From: Candidatus Brocadiales bacterium | GTDB lineage: Bacteria > Planctomycetota > Brocadiia > Brocadiales > Bathyanammoxibiaceae | DNA: 9,134 nucleotides | Assembly: GCA_030586765.1 (NCBI GenBank) | Contig: JAUQZZ010000078.1 | Span: 1-9,134 of the forward strand | Direction: 5' to 3' | Position numbers and translations under genes: made by a program | Notes under the pieces: model-generated | The model's database searches: none | Seen by the model: the letters and a program-made list of their open reading frames with translations, nothing else | What the model was told of the DNA's origin: nothing | Part shown: positions 7,025-9,134 of the stretch, piece by piece | Layout: each line of letters opens with the position of its first letter | Position numbering within the stretch: the stretch's first letter is position 1

Positions 7025-7906
7025 CTAGGCCAGTCCGTATCTCTTTATATTGGCGTCGGCAATCTCTTGTATCTTCTTTATCTCTTCTTCACCGCCGGTC
7101 TTTTTGAAGAGGTGGGCAAAGCGCCCCTGGATTTTAAGGTACTCTGCCACAGGCTTTTGGGGCTTGGATATTTTTCTCACCTTGGTGATTACTCCATTTT
7201 CCATCTCGAAGATGGGATAAAGCCCGGTGTCTGCGGCCAACTTTGCCACCTTAACAGTGAGGGCAGGATCGCTCTTCCAGCCCAAGGGGCATGGAACGTG
7301 TACTTGCACATATTTAGGGCCTGTTATCTTCAGTGCCTTCTTTACCTTTGCCTCCAGGTCCTTTGGGTAGGCCACTGTGGCCGTGGCAATGTAAGGCACG
7401 CCGTGGGCGGCAGCTATAGCAGGCATGTCCTTTTTGAGGAAGCGGTTTCCCCAGGAGACCTTCCCTGCTGGGCTGGTACGGGTATCGCTATCATAGGGGG
7501 TGAGGCCGCTCCTCTGGACGCCAGTATTCATATAGGCTTCATTATCATAGCAGACGTAGAGGATGTCGTGTCCTCGCTCAAACATGCCGCTAAGGGCCTG
7601 GAGTCCGATATCGGCAGTGCCGCCATCTCCACCCTGGGCAATGACCTTTGCCTCTGCCTGTCTGCCCAGGGCCTTTAGGGCAGCTTCGACCCCAGAAGCA
7701 ATAGCTGCTGAGTTCTCAAAGAGGGAGTGAATGAAGGGCACACCCCAGGCTGACTGAGGCCAGCGGGTAGTAAAGACCTCCAGGCATCCTGTGGCGTCTG
7801 TGGTGATTATATCTGGACCTGCCGCATCCACTACCAGCCTTGCACCCAGGGCCTCTCCACAGCCGTAGCAGGCAGTGTGGCCGGCAAGAAAGAGATGCTT
7901 TTCCAT
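7025..7906 (-). CDS. porB: Pyruvate:ferredoxin oxidoreductase beta (TPP-binding) subunit
   Basis: A 293-residue subunit carrying the diphosphate half of the TPP site and the proximal [4Fe-4S] cluster. Four cysteines match the cluster ligands: Cys13 and Cys16 (ACYGCGEALG), Cys41 (TDATGCLEV) and Cys206 (VPCPLGW). The TPP/Mg motif begins at Gly93 (GDGGTADIG) and ends at YDNEAYMNTG (120-129). The C-terminal YLKIQGRFAHL segment is typical of PorB. The stop of porA is one base upstream, and AGGAGG (7917-7912) sits 5 nt before this ATG inside the end of porA, so the two are translated as a pair, as expected for a stoichiometric complex. All expected residues are present. In this locus it would consume the pyruvate released by the aldolase encoded downstream. 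That metabolic link is inferred from position. Confidence 0.94.
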   Translation of the reverse strand: MEKHLFLAGHTACYGCGEALGARLVVDAAGPDIITTDATGCLEVFTTRWPQSAWGVPFIHSLFENSAAIASGVEAALKALGRQAEAKVIAQGGDGGTADIGLQALSGMFERGHDILYVCYDNEAYMNTGVQRSGLTPYDSDTRTSPAGKVSWGNRFLKKDMPAIAAAHGVPYIATATVAYPKDLEAKVKKALKITGPKYVQVHVPCPLGWKSDPALTVKVAKLAADTGLYPIFEMENGVITKVRKISKPQKPVAEYLKIQGRFAHLFKKTGGEEEIKKIQEIADANIKRYGLA

Positions 7907-7907
7907 A

Positions 7908-9080
7908 CTATCCTCCTATCAGGGCCTCTTTCAGGTCTACAAACTTGTCCTCTCGACCTACCTCGGCCCTGTTCTTTATTATACCTATTATAGTTTCTAC
8001 GTTTATCTCTCTACCTCCAAGACCTATGATGTGCCCCCTTATCTGTGGGGTGGGCTTTCTCCCGCAGAAGGCTGCCCTGACCTCATTGGTCAGTACGCCA
8101 CCTGAACCAGGGGAAAAGGCCCTGTCCAGTACCAGCACTTCTTTGGCACCCCCAAGGACCTCACATATCTCCTCTTTGGGGAAGGGACGGAAGGACCTTA
8201 CCTTTAGAACCCCTACCTTTTCCCCCTCTTTTCGCAATGTATCTATGGCCTCCTTTATAGTGCTAACTACTGAACCCATGGCCACCAGGACTATTTCTGC
8301 ACCCTCCACCTGATAGGTATCTATGAGTGTTCCCTGGAACCTGCCGAATTTTTTTTGAAACTCCAGGGCCACCTCCTCAATGATTTTGGCAGAATCTCTC
8401 AGGGCCTTGTCCAGCTGATAACGGACCTCCATGTAAGACTCAGGTCCCAGCATGGCACCAAAGGTCAAGGGGTTTTTAGGGGTAAGGTAGTACTGTGGTT
8501 GATAAGGAGGTAAAAAGGCATCTGCCTCGGCCTGTTCTATTAGGTCCACGGGTTCATAAGCATGGGTGAGGACAAAACCGTCCATACACACCATCACAGG
8601 CAGCATTACTTCAGGGTGTTCAGCTATGCGGTAGGCCTGCAGATGCATGTCACAGGCCTCCTGAACGTCTTCAGCGTAGAGTTGTACCCAGCCTGCATCT
8701 CTCACAGAGATGGAATCCTGCTGGTCATTCCATATGTTTATGGGGGCAGACAGGGCCCTGTTAGCGCAGGTAAGGACCACTGGGAGTCTCATTCCAGAGA
8801 TACAGAAGAGCACCTCTGCCATATAAATAATACCCTGGGAGCTGGAGGCAGTATAGGTGCGCGCACCTGTGGCGCTGGCCCCCAGGACTACCGAGGCCGC
8901 TGAGTGCTCACTCTCTACGGTTACATACTCTGCCTTAATGAGGCCATTGGCTACCATCCGGGAGAGTTCTTCTGTGATATGAGTCTGAGGCGTTATAGGG
9001 TATGCCGCAATAACATTGGGTCTGCATGCCCTAACTGCCTCAGCCACGGCACCAGAGCCCTCCATAAAGGTCTTAGGCAT
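7908..9080 (-). CDS. porA: Pyruvate:ferredoxin oxidoreductase alpha subunit
   Basis: A 390-residue subunit of the enzyme that oxidatively decarboxylates pyruvate with CoA to acetyl-CoA and CO2, reducing ferredoxin in the cytoplasm. The N-terminal pyrimidine-binding domain of the TPP site is clear. It has YPITPQT at residues 27-33 (Thr30 is the conserved active-site threonine), VESEHSA at 55-61 with the cofactor-activating glutamate region, and ANRALSAPINIW at 106-117 followed by the NDQQD segment; Arg108 matches the substrate-carboxylate arginine of the family. The C-terminal half (about 255-390) is the transketolase-C-like domain, with VLVAMGS-type and RSFRPFP motifs. Length is normal for separate-subunit enzymes. 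The ATG is preceded by GGAGGAG (9094-9088) with a 7-nt spacer and lies one base after the upstream stop. Pyruvate is the best substrate call, because both subunits match POR better than 2-oxoglutarate enzymes. A branched-chain 2-oxoacid enzyme (VOR) is the main alternative. Confidence 0.93.
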   Translation of the reverse strand: MPKTFMEGSGAVAEAVRACRPNVIAAYPITPQTHITEELSRMVANGLIKAEYVTVESEHSAASVVLGASATGARTYTASSSQGIIYMAEVLFCISGMRLPVVLTCANRALSAPINIWNDQQDSISVRDAGWVQLYAEDVQEACDMHLQAYRIAEHPEVMLPVMVCMDGFVLTHAYEPVDLIEQAEADAFLPPYQPQYYLTPKNPLTFGAMLGPESYMEVRYQLDKALRDSAKIIEEVALEFQKKFGRFQGTLIDTYQVEGAEIVLVAMGSVVSTIKEAIDTLRKEGEKVGVLKVRSFRPFPKEEICEVLGGAKEVLVLDRAFSPGSGGVLTNEVRAAFCGRKPTPQIRGHIIGLGGREINVETIIGIIKNRAEVGREDKFVDLKEALIGG

Positions 9081-9081
9081 T

Positions 9082-9134
9082 TTATTTCTCCTCCAGAAGC
9101 ATCTCTATATCATCCACCTGGCATTCTTCTGCGC
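9082..9134 (-). CDS. porD: Pyruvate:ferredoxin oxidoreductase delta (ferredoxin-type) subunit, C-terminal fragment
   Basis: Only the last 16 codons and a TAA stop are in the window; the gene continues beyond the right edge. The visible tail reads AEECQVDDIEMLLEEK. It fits the end of a 2x[4Fe-4S] ferredoxin domain as found in PorD, where the last cluster cysteine sits in an 'A-x-E-C-P-x-x-A-I-x-M' context followed by an acidic tail. Here the residue after the cysteine is Gln instead of the usual Pro. The stop is one base upstream of the porA ATG, as expected in a porD-porA-porB operon. Identity rests on this short tail plus position. A fused gamma-delta subunit is equally possible. Known role of the family: passing electrons from the TPP/Fe-S core to external ferredoxin. 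Confidence 0.6.
   Translation of the reverse strand, partial: AEECQVDDIEMLLEEK

Noticed and set aside
7001..7678. 225-codon open frame on the plus strand
   Set aside because: Antisense to porB, which has all four cluster cysteines and the TPP motif; no recognisable product.
1..9134. tRNA, rRNA, CRISPR array, insertion sequence or prophage genes
   Set aside because: No direct repeats with spacers, no cloverleaf-like structures, and no transposase or integrase motifs were seen; the window is filled by metabolic genes.

Overview
The window is almost entirely coding, and every supportable gene lies on the minus strand, so it reads right to left. The organism looks like an anaerobic, probably thermophilic bacterium. 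The support is a multi-subunit pyruvate:ferredoxin oxidoreductase (oxygen-sensitive, ferredoxin-linked), an archaeal/anaerobe-type GH133 glycogen debranching enzyme, frequent AGG/AGA arginine and ATA isoleucine codons, Lys/Glu-rich proteins, very tight gene packing, and bacterial-style Shine-Dalgarno sites (GGAGGAG, AGGAGG). A precise taxon cannot be given from this sequence.

Layout in transcription order: the last 16 codons of a porD-like ferredoxin subunit (9134-9082); porA (9080-7908); porB (7906-7025); a 68-nt gap holding an imperfect hairpin; a 692-residue IlvD/Edd-family dehydratase closest to the YjhG/YagF sugar-acid dehydratases (6956-4878); a 210-residue metal-dependent 'cyclase' hydrolase (4873-4241); a KDPG/KHG-aldolase (Eda) family protein (4235-3591, GTG start preferred); a GH133 amylo-alpha-1,6-glucosidase (3571-1520); and an aldehyde dehydrogenase (1538-78) whose true start overlaps the debranching gene by 19 nt. 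Most junctions are between -19 and +19 nt, so this is probably one operon, possibly with a processing or secondary control point in the 68-nt gap. A perfect 28-bp palindrome overlaps the ALDH stop codon (54-81). The leftmost 53 bases hold no supportable gene.

Working together (inference): the dehydratase would convert an aldonic acid to a 2-keto-3-deoxy acid, and the Eda-like aldolase would split that into pyruvate and an aldehyde. The ALDH would oxidise the aldehyde to an acid, and PorABD would convert pyruvate to acetyl-CoA and reduced ferredoxin. The cyclase-family protein could open a lactone, and the debranching enzyme could release glucose from stored glycogen. The most notable point is that the Eda homologue has lost the usual residues of its phosphate-binding loops (GGV is VGV; G-x-G-S is C-L-S-D), while the dehydratase resembles enzymes for non-phosphorylated sugar acids. 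Together these suggest a non-phosphorylative Entner-Doudoroff-like route built from an unusual combination of families.
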